Shown in pieces: positions 1 through 8,999 of a stretch of 64,000 bases of DNA. Made by a program: the position numbers and the translations under genes. How positions within the stretch are numbered: position 1 is the stretch's first letter; each line of letters begins with the position of its first letter. The notes below the pieces were generated by a model. It did no database searches, was not told the origin of the DNA, and saw nothing but the letters and a program-made list of their open reading frames with translations. Origin of the DNA: Pseudomonas arcuscaelestis (GTDB lineage: Bacteria > Pseudomonadota > Gammaproteobacteria > Pseudomonadales > Pseudomonadaceae); the NCBI RefSeq assembly GCF_016881005.1, contig NZ_JACOPV010000009.1:1-64000 (forward strand), read 5' to 3'.

Positions 1-87
1 ATTAACAAAATAGCTATCCTGAGGATCGATGACATAGTGATCCATTATTTCTTTTGGACTAATCATAAACGGATACCTATAAACCAT
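1..87 (-). CDS. Partial open frame leaving the left edge
   Basis: Read leftwards from an ATG at 87, the frame is open for 29 codons to the window edge (MVYRYPFMISPKEIMDHYVI...). The composition is AT-rich compared with the rest of the window. No clear Shine-Dalgarno sequence precedes the ATG. The peptide looks natural but is too short to assign. It could be the 5' end of a transferred gene or a chance open frame. Confidence 0.35.
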   Translation of the reverse strand, partial: MVYRYPFMISPKEIMDHYVIDPQDSYFVN

Positions 88-182
88 AAAGATGATGAGC
101 GATAGCTTACAAGAGGTGAGTTTGGATATCTCTCAAATGTCCGCTTCTGGCCGTTCTCTGCCGATCATGGCCACGAAGCGTG

Positions 183-270
183 CTGGTCAAGTCCGATGCA
201 ATCGGTGGTCAGAACGAATGAAAATGACTGGTCAGGTCGAATGCAAACGGGTGGTCAAGTGGAATGCAAT
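183..270 (+). repeat. IS21-type terminal multiple repeats, left copy
   Basis: Four units of the form TGGTCAAGT(C/G)GAATGCAAA follow each other with a period of about 23 bases (units near 183, 206, 229 and 252). Such arrays of short repeats are typical of the ends of IS21-family elements. No transposase gene is attached. An inverted copy lies at 2295-2382, so the two arrays bracket about 2.1 kb. Confidence 0.6.
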
Positions 271-523
271 TTCGCGCGCATCCCACCAGGCACGTTCAGT
301 GGCTGCTGGATTGAGCTACTTCCGTAGGATTGATATGCACGATATACGAGCCGGCGCGCAGCGCAACGCAGGGAATCTCGGCTGCTGGGAATACCATCCC
401 GGAAGTGCCGTTCGACAGTAGGACATCGCAATCTCTTGCCGCGGGAACAGCCCGCTTTCACGCGGCTGCCGGAAGGTCTTCCCCAAACTACACGATGCCG
501 GGTCGGAGTTTGCCGTTACAGTG

Positions 524-751
524 TGGCGCAGCATTTGGCGAGACTTGCGCCGCCTGAACCCGTCGCCACAGATACCAGCTCCAGGCCAGTGCGGCGTCCT
601 CGCGGAAGGCGGTCGGGGTCTTCAGTCTTTCGGGATCATGGCGTGCCCAGATACCAGTTAAGGGATCGCGGAAGGTGGGAGTTCCATTTTCTGCAGAGAT
701 GCCGGCACTGGTAAACGCCACTGTTCCCATCGCATCACCAATCAGCGTTGT
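524..751 (-). pseudogene. Sir2-family deacetylase fragment (N-terminal part)
   Basis: The frame between about 751 and 524 encodes the sirtuin NAD-binding start: an FTSAGISAENGTPTFRD stretch, which corresponds to the family signature GAGxSxxSGIPxFR, then LTGIWARHDPERL and SWYLWRR. Intact sirtuins run to about 240 residues or more; here the frame changes into unrelated sequence on both sides and the catalytic His and zinc-binding part are absent. It is therefore a remnant. A second, more decayed copy of the same stretch lies at 9000-9116 in the same orientation. Confidence 0.7.
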
Positions 752-866
752 CACGCCTCGATCGTGCTGCTCATCTCTTCTCCGCCAATGGCAGTGTTCT
801 CCTGCTGGGCGGTAACTCACTGTACAGCCTAAAACAAAGTGAGCTTCGAGCAACCTACGACATTGT

Positions 867-1151
867 TCAATACACGCCATATTCGATTCGGCACAGGTAG
901 TCATTGACCAGATGAAAACCTTGGTCATCCGCGATGACTCTGCAGGGTGGTCGGTAATCCAGGCCGTGGGCAGGTTTGGTGAACCACTGCACGGCTAGGT
1001 CGCGGCTGCCAAGTACTTCTACCGCATAGGTCAGGATAATGTCTCGCCTTACTAGATAAGCCTGGTGGCGCCTGCTAAGGCATTCGGCGGTAGGGTAAGC
1101 GCGAGGGAGGGCTGACCAGTGACCAGGCATTGGTTGTGCGGTTGAGTCCAT
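867..1151 (-). CDS. MbcA/ParS/Xre-type antitoxin (DUF2384)
   Basis: The C-terminal half (LGSRDLAVQWFTKPAHGLDYRPPCRVI...VNDYLCRIEYGVY) matches the toxin-binding domain of Xre/MbcA/ParS antitoxins, including the typical IEYGVY end. These antitoxins neutralise RES-domain toxins, which deplete NAD or modify Prs, and the toxin gene normally follows directly. Here the downstream position is taken by a sirtuin fragment and no RES gene is visible, so this is an orphan antitoxin. The ATG at 1151 is preferred over the in-frame GTG at 1160, but either is possible. Confidence 0.7.
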   Translation of the reverse strand: MDSTAQPMPGHWSALPRAYPTAECLSRRHQAYLVRRDIILTYAVEVLGSRDLAVQWFTKPAHGLDYRPPCRVIADDQGFHLVNDYLCRIEYGVY

Positions 1152-1160
1152 ATCTGTCAC

Positions 1161-1352
1161 CTGCGAATTGCGACGTTCAGCAGAGCCAGCTTACAGCGCA
1201 GCTTGGAATCCGAGGAGTGCGGTCGGTCGCATGAGTAGAATCTGGACGGTGCTATCCGCTCGCAAGGTGGCGAGCTCGGCTACCCAGACCAAGTCCCGTG
1301 GCTTGGGCGTTTGAACAGGATTTTCCTCGCGTTCCAACCAGCAGCGGTCAGC
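1161..1352. other. Gap between two orphan antitoxin genes
   Basis: On the minus strand an open frame without a visible start ends at about 1206 (…DLVWVAELATLRADSTVQI…) and looks like the C-terminal end of a lost gene. I do not recognise it. The toxin that should accompany the Phd-type antitoxin at 1353-1631 is not present here. Confidence 0.35.
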
Positions 1353-1631
1353 CTATTCGGTTGCCTTGTCATCTGAGCTATCTAGGAATTCGGACTTGGA
1401 CATCACCGCTCCGGCCCTAAGCTGCGCAATGGATTTTCGAAGTCTGGAGGCGTTTGATGCATTCCCGAGCAAATACATCGTCTCGTTCATTGAGTTAAAA
1501 TCTTCAAGAGACAGCAGCACCACGTGGTGACCTCGCCGACGGGCTATGGCGGTCGGCTCATGATCTCTACACACGTCATCCATTGCTTGGCTCAAGCTGG
1601 CTCTGGCTTCACGAACAGTGAGTATGTGCAC
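1353..1631 (-). CDS. Phd/YefM-family antitoxin, orphan
   Basis: This 92-residue protein has the layout of the Phd/YefM family: an N-terminal DNA-binding part beginning HILTVREARASLSQAMDDV, the VVLLSLEDFNSMNETMYLL stretch typical of YefM, and an acidic C-terminal toxin-binding tail. It starts with GTG at 1631, preceded by AAGGAG at a spacing of 8 bases. YefM-type antitoxins bind a YoeB/Txe ribosome-dependent RNase, and the toxin gene normally overlaps or follows. None is present downstream, so the gene is probably a leftover of a decayed module, although it could still act against toxins elsewhere. Confidence 0.75.
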   Translation of the reverse strand: MHILTVREARASLSQAMDDVCRDHEPTAIARRRGHHVVLLSLEDFNSMNETMYLLGNASNASRLRKSIAQLRAGAVMSKSEFLDSSDDKATE

Positions 1632-1853
1632 AGGCTGATCTCCTTCGTACGATCATTTCATCCCGCGACCGCCAGTGCGGCTACGCCTACGTCAGAAATC
1701 ACGCTGGGCACACCACAGGTGCTCTTGAGAATAAAGGCGATCCGCGACAGCTAATTCTGGCAGAAAGCTGTCGGTCGCCCATACACCGGCTTAGCATGGC
1801 GGTATACCGGCATGTTAAGCCTAGATACTCTACCGAGCGCTTGGAAGGAGTGG

Positions 1854-2180
1854 ATGATGAAAATTATCGATAAGGTTGAGATTGAAGCCGTCACAGATGT
1901 GGTATGCGACGTTTGCCAGCTCAGCACTGCAGTAGAGAGCGGTGGCCTTCAGTTTGGCACCCTGCAAGCGCAGTGGGGGTATGGAACGAAGCACGATGGT
2001 GAGCGCTACGAACTACACCTCTGCGAGAGCTGCTTTTTTCAGGCCATTGCCAGCCTTAAACAAGAGCGGCGTACGCAGAACCTCTTCGGTGACAACGGTG
2101 GGGCGGCGGAGGAAGACTTTGGTTTGGTGGCTAAGGACGACTACTTTGGAGACGCCGCCGGAGGTCCGGGGCGGGGTTAG
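1854..2180 (+). CDS. Hypothetical protein with two CxxC pairs
   Basis: The ATG at 1854 is chosen because GGAAGGA lies just upstream; an earlier in-frame start at 1812 has no such site. The 108-residue product has CDVC near residue 20 and CESC near residue 60, which could bind a metal ion. A glycine-rich acidic tail follows. I do not recognise a family. It lies inside the segment bracketed by the inverted IS21-type ends. Confidence 0.5.
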   Translation: MMKIIDKVEIEAVTDVVCDVCQLSTAVESGGLQFGTLQAQWGYGTKHDGERYELHLCESCFFQAIASLKQERRTQNLFGDNGGAAEEDFGLVAKDDYFGDAAGGPGRG

Positions 2181-2294
2181 AGCTACCGTATTGGTTTGAC
2201 CTGCCAATAAGTCAGTGCCTGTCGGCGAGACTCTGATCACCTACCCGATCGAGTGAAACCGCCTGGACATCTTCACCCGGTCCCTCGATGGGAA

Positions 2295-2382
2295 ATTGCA
2301 CCTGACTTGACCAAGCGTTTGCATCCCACTTGACCACCTGTTTGCATTCGACTTGACCAGCCATTTGCATCGGATGTGACCA
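2295..2382 (-). repeat. IS21-type terminal multiple repeats, right inverted copy
   Basis: Four units of the complement form TTTGCATNNNACTTGACCA occur at about 2295, 2318, 2341 and 2364 with a 23-base period, inverted relative to the array at 183-270. Interspersed-repeat sequence typical of Pseudomonas (CTTCTGGCCG-like words) lies just outside each array. No transposase gene remains. Confidence 0.6.
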
Positions 2383-2492
2383 GCGCACGGGTACGTCTTG
2401 ACCGGCAGGAATCGCCCCAAAGCTGCCCTTCGTGGAGGGCAGCAATCGGCCAGAACCGGTCATTCAAAGGTGTCTACGAACCCAGGGGCGAT

Positions 2493-3002
2493 TCATGCTG
2501 CTGGAGGAAGTGGGCCCAAAAACATTTTCTTCAGGCGATCTTGCCCCAACGCTCGTGCCAGTTCCGAGATGACGCAATACATGAAAATCAGCGTAATGAG
2601 CAGAATCTGTATCGCCCAGAATTGAGGCCAATTCATAGAGGTCCAAAGCATGGCATTCGCGTCCATAACACTGGGTGCCTCCTTCCAATATTCATAAAGC
2701 CGCTCCAGATAGTGCACGACAAGCGCGACCAAGGCGTACATCAGCGTTTTCCATGTGACGTTCCAGATCAGCGGCTTCTCGGGAAAGCGATTAATGAAGG
2801 GGAGCATATCTGCCACCAGCACTGACTTTCCGAGCACCAGGGAAGCTATCAAAATCGAGGCTGACACTGGTACGGAAACGCCGGTGCTCTTGATCATGAG
2901 TGCACGTATGGCGGCCACAATGTGCAAGATGATGAAAAAGAAAATGGTCGGCGGAAGCGCCTTGAGTGCTTCATGTTTGAGAGTGAGCAGCACCGCTTTC
3001 AT
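2493..3002 (-). CDS. Multi-spanning inner membrane protein, unknown function
   Basis: The 169-residue protein has about four hydrophobic segments: near 18-38 (TIFFFIILHIVAAIRAL), 48-70, 85-102 and 130-150. The ATG at 3002 is preceded by AGGGGG at 5 bases. It is the last gene on the minus strand of the alkyl-sulfatase cluster, 177 bases after the FadL-type porin gene, and may be cotranscribed. I do not recognise the family. A role in uptake of surfactant breakdown products would be guesswork. Confidence 0.6.
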   Translation of the reverse strand: MKAVLLTLKHEALKALPPTIFFFIILHIVAAIRALMIKSTGVSVPVSASILIASLVLGKSVLVADMLPFINRFPEKPLIWNVTWKTLMYALVALVVHYLERLYEYWKEAPSVMDANAMLWTSMNWPQFWAIQILLITLIFMYCVISELARALGQDRLKKMFLGPLPPAA

Positions 3003-3179
3003 GTTGACCCCCTGGTTATTGCGACGTCTGGCTGCACGTCTTTCGATTTAGAGTGGATGAGAACCCCTTCTGCCGAACGACTGCACCGAGACAAGGGGCT
3101 TTGTATCAATCGAAAGAATTGACCAGTGTGGTGCTCGTTAGGTGCTTTACCGCTTCGTATGGCCGAGCAGGACACGGAA

Positions 3180-4481
3180 TCAGAAACGCCAAGTTGCACC
3201 GCCACCGAGTACGTGCAGCGCCGCGTTGCGGTAGGTGCCCGACAGCGTATCTCCCGATCGAGCCTTGGTCTGACTCACGTCCATATCGCCTAGCCAGATC
3301 AGGGTGTACGCCACGTGCAGATCAAGCCCCTTGTCGACTTGGTAACTGATGCCCGTGGCCAGTCGCCAGGCTTCTCCCATGGGGTTATCGACCGTGCGGT
3401 CTTTGTCGTCCACCGCAGAACTGTCGTAGCCCAAACCCATGTTCAAGCGCAGGCGCGGATTGATCTGGTACTGAACCCCCACGGAAGCGTGCCAGGTATC
3501 TTTGTACTGGCGGTCGACGGTACGACTGACGCCCAAGGCGTCTGCATCCACTTCGACGCCGATGTTGCCGAACTCGCTCCAGTCTTGCCAACCGAGGCTG
3601 CCCAGTAGCCTCCACTGCTCATTGAAGTTATGGGCGATACTGATCAGCGCAGTCTGCGGCACTGACATATCCAACTCCAGCGAGTCAGTACCCAAGCGGT
3701 TCAGTGCACCATTGAGGATCAGACTGTCCACCTTGTGCACGTTTGGTTTGTCCTTGAACTCCAGATCGATCTTGCTGGTATACGCAAAACCGATTTGCGT
3801 GCGCTCGCTCAGCTTGTACAACAGCCCCAAGTTGACGCCGGTGCCGACGTCAGTGTCTTTGTATTCGAGCTGGCCATCGGGACGATCGAGCACGCCGAGC
3901 AGGTTGTTGTTGATGGCCATCTCGTTACGGTAGTAGCCAACCATGACGCGGGGGCCAATGCCGATGGACAGGTCATCGGTAAACTTGTACGCCAACGTTG
4001 GCTGGAACGACACGCCGATAATTGCCGCTTCTTGGTTGAAGTAGCGCCCCGCCCAATCATCGTCGTAGTCCAGCGCTAAGCCAAAGTTGCCATACATGCC
4101 GAAACCAATCGCCGCACGCTCATCGATCTGATGGCTGATAAATAGGCTAGCTCCGGGCAGGTACTGGAGGGCGTTGCCACCTTCGTTGCCGTCGAACTGG
4201 TTGTGATTGTCGCGGGAGAAACGCATGTCACCGAGGATCACCTGCGCGTTGGCGCTGACCTGGGTGCCCGCTAACTCGGTAATACCCGCCGGATTACTCA
4301 TCAGCACGCTGGGATCGGTTGCCAGCGCGGCAGCGCCGGCGTTGGCCAGGCCATTGCTCTCTTGTCCGGCCTCGTAAATCAGAATCCCACCAGCCAAGGC
4401 TTTACTGTTCAGTACACATAGGCAGAACGCCAGGCTTGTCAGGCGCAAGCCATGGTTGCGATAACACGTGGCTGATTTCAT
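3180..4481 (-). CDS. FadL/TodX/OmpP1-family outer membrane transporter
   Basis: The 433-residue protein has an N-terminal signal peptide and then GGILIYEAGQESNGLANAGAAALATDPSVLMSNPAGI, the hallmark N-terminal hatch of FadL-type barrels (asparagine-proline-alanine region). The rest alternates like a 14-strand barrel and ends in WRF, as expected for a BamA-inserted protein. FadL-type channels carry fatty acids, alkanes or aromatic hydrocarbons across the outer membrane. GAGGAGG precedes the ATG. It follows the sulfatase and lipoprotein genes, so long-chain alkyl sulfates or the derived alcohols are the likely cargo; that is inferred from context. Confidence 0.85.
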   Translation of the reverse strand: MKSATCYRNHGLRLTSLAFCLCVLNSKALAGGILIYEAGQESNGLANAGAAALATDPSVLMSNPAGITELAGTQVSANAQVILGDMRFSRDNHNQFDGNEGGNALQYLPGASLFISHQIDERAAIGFGMYGNFGLALDYDDDWAGRYFNQEAAIIGVSFQPTLAYKFTDDLSIGIGPRVMVGYYRNEMAINNNLLGVLDRPDGQLEYKDTDVGTGVNLGLLYKLSERTQIGFAYTSKIDLEFKDKPNVHKVDSLILNGALNRLGTDSLELDMSVPQTALISIAHNFNEQWRLLGSLGWQDWSEFGNIGVEVDADALGVSRTVDRQYKDTWHASVGVQYQINPRLRLNMGLGYDSSAVDDKDRTVDNPMGEAWRLATGISYQVDKGLDLHVAYTLIWLGDMDVSQTKARSGDTLSGTYRNAALHVLGGGATWRF

Positions 4482-4548
4482 CAGGCCTCCTCAAGATCAA
4501 TCCATGATGTCGACCTGCCGACAATGCCGACAGGCCGAAGGCCACGCC

Positions 4549-5223
4549 TTAGTGCTTGGTCTTGAGTTGCTCAAACGATTTAACAATATCAATGGCCCAA
4601 CCATCGAGCACCGCCCGGGCGTCTTTGGCCGTCATCACCTGGTCGGAGTTATCCAGGTCGGCGCCGGCACCTTTGCGCACCACTTGGGCAACCACCTTAT
4701 TGTTGCTGGCATCGAGGAACTGCGCTTCAGTCGAAAGGCTGGTGTCTTGGTCGCGGATACCGGTGGCTGCACTCACGCCCGCAGCGACCAGGGCGATCGG
4801 GATTACCTCATACGGACGCAGGCCCTTGGTTTTGGCACTCACCGCAGTAATCGCCGGCCGCACGACCAATACACCCGGACCCGGGCCCTGGGCCAGAGGC
4901 AATACTTTGGAGAACTGGGTCTGCAGGGCCTGGTTGTAGTACCGGGTGATGCCTTGCAGGGTGGAATCCGGGATTTTCTCCGTCGCTTGTGGCTTGGGGT
5001 ACAACTGGCTTGGCTCGACGTAGACGCTGCTGAATTTGTTAGCGTCCACCTTCGGGTCAATCCAGCGCATGACGGCTGCACCTGAAGGTGATTTCTCCTC
5101 CTTCAGCGCACTGTAGTCCTTGAGAAATCCGGAATACTGATCGGGTTCAACGTATTTGCTGGCGCAACCCGAAAGCGCGAGGGAGAGCACGCACAACGAT
5201 GTGGCAAGTGATCTGAACTGCAT
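4549..5223 (-). CDS. DUF3313-type lipoprotein
   Basis: The start at 5223 gives a clean lipoprotein signal (MQFRSLATSLCVLSLALSGCAS, with Cys at residue 20) and is preceded by GGAG; the longer frame upstream to 5325 lacks this. The mature part (YVEPDQYSGFLKDYSALKEEKS...RWIDPKVDANKFSSVYVEPSQLY) resembles the DUF3313 family. These periplasmic-facing lipoproteins have no settled function. The gene lies 112 bases after the sulfatase and 67 bases before the FadL-type gene, which suggests one transcript. Confidence 0.75.
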   Translation of the reverse strand: MQFRSLATSLCVLSLALSGCASKYVEPDQYSGFLKDYSALKEEKSPSGAAVMRWIDPKVDANKFSSVYVEPSQLYPKPQATEKIPDSTLQGITRYYNQALQTQFSKVLPLAQGPGPGVLVVRPAITAVSAKTKGLRPYEVIPIALVAAGVSAATGIRDQDTSLSTEAQFLDASNNKVVAQVVRKGAGADLDNSDQVMTAKDARAVLDGWAIDIVKSFEQLKTKH

Positions 5224-5335
5224 AAAGAACTCCGATATAGCCAACTGGATAACGTCTGAAACAGCGAAAGTCATCGACTTTGCATGATGGCGGTAGCAGT
5301 CCAATTGCCGCCGCCATCTCCCCATAATTGACGAG

Positions 5336-7357
5336 TTACGGCGTCACGATGTTGAACCAGAAGTCGAAGTTGTCCATGTAGCTCATCAACTCTTCAAGCT
5401 TGCCTTCGTTGCCTTCAACCTTGATATCACCTGAACCTTTCGCGTCTTTGAGCGTGGTCTGTTTGAGCATCAGATTGTTCAGCGTGTCGCGGGTTAGGGT
5501 GATGGTCGCGTCGGCCTCTTTCGACTGCATGCCTTCGGTATGGTTGAGCACACCGTTAACCATCTCCAGCATGTATTTCTGCTTCAGATCAGTGAAATCG
5601 AGGTTCAGAGTGATGTGCTTGCCTTCGACCTCTGGCGCTTTCAGACGCATAGCCAGGAAATCGAAGAACAGGTCCAGGTCCATCGCCTTCACAGTGTCCG
5701 GACTCGCAGTGTCCGGTGTCGGCAGCTTCTGCACACCATTGCGAAGCTCCTGGGCACCGGTCAGGTAGAAGTTGCGCCACGGTCCACTTTCAGCCTGGTA
5801 GCCCAGTTGCTCCAGAGCATCGGCCTGCATGTTTTTCGCCGCCTGGTTATTGGGGTCGGCAAAGACCACGTTGTTGACAGCCTTAGCCACCCAGCGGAAG
5901 TCACCCTTGTCGTAGTACTCCTTGGCTTTTTTCAGCACGACATCGGCGCCACCCATCATGTCGACGAAACGCTTGGCCTCTTCCTCCGGTGGCAGCTCCC
6001 ACAGAGTCGCGGGGTTGCCAATGAACCAGCCCAAGTGCAGCACGTAGGTGGCCTTGACGTTGTGGTTCAGCGAACCGTAATAGCCGCGGTTGGAGAACTT
6101 GCTGGCAATTGATTTGGGCAGTTTCACCTGCTCGGCGATTTCGGTCATGGTGTACCCCTTGTTGGCCAGACGCAGGGTTTCGTCGTTGATGTAGCGGTAC
6201 ATGTCACGTTGCGAGGACAGCTGGTCCTTCACTTCCTTGTTGCCCCACACCGGCCAATGGTGCATGGCGTACATCACTTGGACGTCGTCGCCCCACATCT
6301 TCAGCGCTTCGTTGAGATACTTCGACCACGGCAGCGGCTCGCGAATCTTCGCGCCACGTAGCGAGTAGGTATTGTGTAAGGTGTGGGTGGAGTCTTCAGC
6401 CGCGTTCAGGGCCTTTTTCTCCTTGATGTAATAGAGCATCTCGGCCGGCGCCTCGCTGCCCGGCGCGTAGAGGAACTCATAGGTGAGACCGTCGATAACG
6501 TGCTTCTCGCCGGTCTTCTCGATGATGTCTGTCGGCGGAATGAGGGTCACGGTACCGGCAGAGGTGGTAGTACCCAGGCCTGCGCCCAACTGACCGGTGG
6601 CATTGGGCGGCAGCAGGTTACCGTACATATAGCTGGCGCGACGGCTCATGGCGGTGCCGGCCATGACGTTCTCCGCCACTGCGTGCTCCAGGAAGCCCTT
6701 AGGTGCGTAGACCTTTACCTTGCCAGCCTTGACGTCTTCCTCATTGATCACGCCGCGCACACCACCATAGTGGTCAACGTGACTGTGGGTGTAGATCACC
6801 GCTACCACTGGCTTTTTCGGACGGTGCTTGAAATACAGATCAAGTGCAGCTTTAGAGGTTTCGGCGGAAATCAGCGGGTCGAAGATGGTGATGCCTTCCT
6901 TGCCTTCGACGATGGTCATGTTCGACAGGTCGTAGTTGCGTACCTGGTAAATGCCATCGGTAACTTCGAACAGGCCAGAGATGTTGATCAGTTGTGATTG
7001 ACGCCACAGGCTGGGGTTGGTCGTGTCCGGCGCTGTCTCGCCTTCCTTGATGAAGGCATATTTGCTCGGATCCCAGATCACATTGCCTGACTTGCCCTTG
7101 ATTACTTCGGTAGGCAGTGGGGCAATGAAGCCTTTATGGGCCAGCTCGAACGACGTCTTATCATTGAACGGTAGTTCCTTGAGCAAGGCATTGTTGGCTG
7201 CCTTGGTCGCCTCCGTTGCGGGTTTCGGTTGCTCTGCGGCCATCGCTTGGGTCGCCAGCGCGATGGCTACGACCAGTGAGCATGTCATGCCCGCCACTTT
7301 GCGTGCTTTTGAACCATTACGAGGGAAGAACTGCCCAGACGTCATCTCCAAACTCAT
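5336..7357 (-). CDS. Alkyl sulfatase of the SdsA1 metallo-beta-lactamase type
   Basis: This 673-residue enzyme should cleave linear primary alkyl sulfates such as dodecyl sulfate to the alcohol and sulfate. The zinc site THSHVDHYGG lies at about residues 187-197, followed by the AAEDSTHTLHNTYSLRGAKI block conserved in this family. The C-terminal 110 residues match the SCP2-like lipid-binding domain that lets SdsA1 hold the alkyl chain. An N-terminal signal peptide (VVAIALATQAMAA) implies export. The start at 7357 is preceded by AGGAG at 7 bases; the open frame continues to 7411 without a better site. It heads a minus-strand cluster with a lipoprotein and a FadL-type porin, and a further outer-membrane protein gene diverges from it. 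Confidence 0.9.
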   Translation of the reverse strand: MSLEMTSGQFFPRNGSKARKVAGMTCSLVVAIALATQAMAAEQPKPATEATKAANNALLKELPFNDKTSFELAHKGFIAPLPTEVIKGKSGNVIWDPSKYAFIKEGETAPDTTNPSLWRQSQLINISGLFEVTDGIYQVRNYDLSNMTIVEGKEGITIFDPLISAETSKAALDLYFKHRPKKPVVAVIYTHSHVDHYGGVRGVINEEDVKAGKVKVYAPKGFLEHAVAENVMAGTAMSRRASYMYGNLLPPNATGQLGAGLGTTTSAGTVTLIPPTDIIEKTGEKHVIDGLTYEFLYAPGSEAPAEMLYYIKEKKALNAAEDSTHTLHNTYSLRGAKIREPLPWSKYLNEALKMWGDDVQVMYAMHHWPVWGNKEVKDQLSSQRDMYRYINDETLRLANKGYTMTEIAEQVKLPKSIASKFSNRGYYGSLNHNVKATYVLHLGWFIGNPATLWELPPEEEAKRFVDMMGGADVVLKKAKEYYDKGDFRWVAKAVNNVVFADPNNQAAKNMQADALEQLGYQAESGPWRNFYLTGAQELRNGVQKLPTPDTASPDTVKAMDLDLFFDFLAMRLKAPEVEGKHITLNLDFTDLKQKYMLEMVNGVLNHTEGMQSKEADATITLTRDTLNNLMLKQTTLKDAKGSGDIKVEGNEGKLEELMSYMDNFDFWFNIVTP

Positions 7358-7626
7358 CTCTATGCTCCTGCTAGTCGGAAATCGCACTACCAAACCGGTA
7401 AACGCGAGCATAGATAAACGTAGTAGGTTTTTATCAATTGGCTAGTGACCGAACAGTCTAAAATAATCCTTATGGGCGCAAAGCAACGGTTGCCCGTAGT
7501 CGGTTTCCCTAACCTCCAATCGCTCGCACAGCACTTTCCCAGACGCTCCAACCTTTGAGAAAATTGCACATAAATCACTGTTGCCTATGCTTATCCCTTG
7601 CTGTTCGCTTTAGTCGACTACAGGTG

Positions 7627-8454
7627 ATGAACATGGATTCGAAACAGCGATGGATATACACCTCTTCGGCATGGGTCGCTTCGTTGTGCTTCGTGCCCAT
7701 AGTTTGGGCTGAAGATTCTGCAGAGCTGGCCAAAAAAGCCCTCAACCCCGTAGCTGCCATGTACAGTCTCCCGGTGCAGTACAACTGGGACCAGAAGATG
7801 GGCCCGACCGGGGAAGGCATGCACAGCGTGACCAATATTCAGCCGGTGCTACCATTCACCCTCAACGCTGACTGGAACCTGATCTCGCGCACCATCCTGC
7901 CGATCATCGATCAACACGGTCATGCACCCAATGGTGCGGCGGACAAGTCCGGGGTTGGCGATATCACCCAAAGCTTCTTCTTTTCACCGAAAGAGCCCAC
8001 AGAAGGTGGCTGGATACTCGGCGTCGGCCCGGCATTGCTGATTCCCACCGGCAGTGATGAATTGCTCGGTAGCGAGCAGTGGGGAGGCGGCCCAACCGCC
8101 GTTGCGCTGAAACAGGAAAATGGCTGGACGCATGGAATACTCGCCAACCATATCTGGGGGTTTGATGGCAGCCCTCCGGACGACAAGGAAAAGGTAAACC
8201 AGACCTTCCTGCAGCCCTTCCTTTCTTATACAACCAGTACCCTTACTACGTACGGGGTGAACACCGAATCTACCTACAACTGGCAGTCACGCGAATGGTC
8301 TGTACCGGTCAACCTGATGGTCACCCAACTGTTGAAAGTCGGTGGTCAGCCCCTAACGGTGCAAGTCGGGCCACGCTACTGGCTCGACAGCCCAGATGAC
8401 GGTCCGCAGGGTTGGGGTTTTCGTTTTGCTGTGACGTTGTTGTTTCCACGCTGA
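7627..8454 (+). CDS. Outer-membrane transporter-like protein (MetA-pathway/neuromedin-U-annotated family)
   Basis: The 275-residue product begins with a signal peptide (about residues 1-28, ending VWAEDSAELAKKALNPVAAMYSLP) and continues with barrel-like strands: SLPVQYNWDQKMGPTG, VQPVLPF, GVGPALLIPTG and a final VQVGPRYW...GFRFAVTLLF. The family is usually labelled transporter or, misleadingly, neuromedin U. It is transcribed divergently from the alkyl sulfatase, with about 270 bases between them that should hold both promoters. A role in handling the same substrates is likely but unproven. Confidence 0.65.
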   Translation: MNMDSKQRWIYTSSAWVASLCFVPIVWAEDSAELAKKALNPVAAMYSLPVQYNWDQKMGPTGEGMHSVTNIQPVLPFTLNADWNLISRTILPIIDQHGHAPNGAADKSGVGDITQSFFFSPKEPTEGGWILGVGPALLIPTGSDELLGSEQWGGGPTAVALKQENGWTHGILANHIWGFDGSPPDDKEKVNQTFLQPFLSYTTSTLTTYGVNTESTYNWQSREWSVPVNLMVTQLLKVGGQPLTVQVGPRYWLDSPDDGPQGWGFRFAVTLLFPR

Positions 8455-8999
8455 GGTAGATGCGACTACAAGGGCTAGATGATGAATCTAGGCCAAGCTG
8501 CTGTCCGCCATTGGCCGAATCCAGCATACCGGGGCAGTCCGCTTAGGGTCGGTAACTGCCGGTCGTGAACAGCGGCTTTCAACCGTTTACGGACGTTCAG
8601 CAACCACCAAAAGCCATGGCCATGCTAACGCGAATTTCGCCAGAGATGATGAATGAGGCCATTGCAAATAATGAGATGAGGGACGGGGCATACCGCGAGC
8701 AAAATCACCGTCCGCACAAACCGTCAGCCCACTGCCTGATACTTAGTAATGCGACACATGCGAATGCAATCGAATACCCCCGATTCCGTCGTTTGGCCGT
8801 CTAGGATGGCAGAACAGTGCCCGTGTTAACGCGCAAAAATATCTGCATTAAAATGTGTAAGTATGTGCCACGGTTCTCCCTTGCAACGGCTCTGAAAGAC
8901 CCGACTCTGTTGAGGTGCAGTGCTGGAAAATTTGCGTAAAAAAATGTGCACATCTTCAGCGGAATGGGGGGCAGAATTCGCTTTGGCCTGGCCAACTTA
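8455..8999. other. Non-coding stretch with Pseudomonas interspersed-repeat debris
   Basis: No convincing gene was found. Around 8490-8580 the sequence resembles degraded Pseudomonas interspersed repeats (GGGTCGGTAACTGCCGGTCG). Between 8830 and 8965 two imperfect direct copies of AAATNTGCNTNAAAATGTG occur, flanking about 90 bases. Confidence 0.4.

Noticed and set aside
92..421. Open frame over the left IS21-type end
   Set aside because: The translated sequence is the terminal repeat array itself (repeated GQVECKR-like words), not a protein.
8565..8804. Open frame of 79 codons near the repeat debris
   Set aside because: It starts inside interspersed-repeat sequence and has no ribosome site or natural features.
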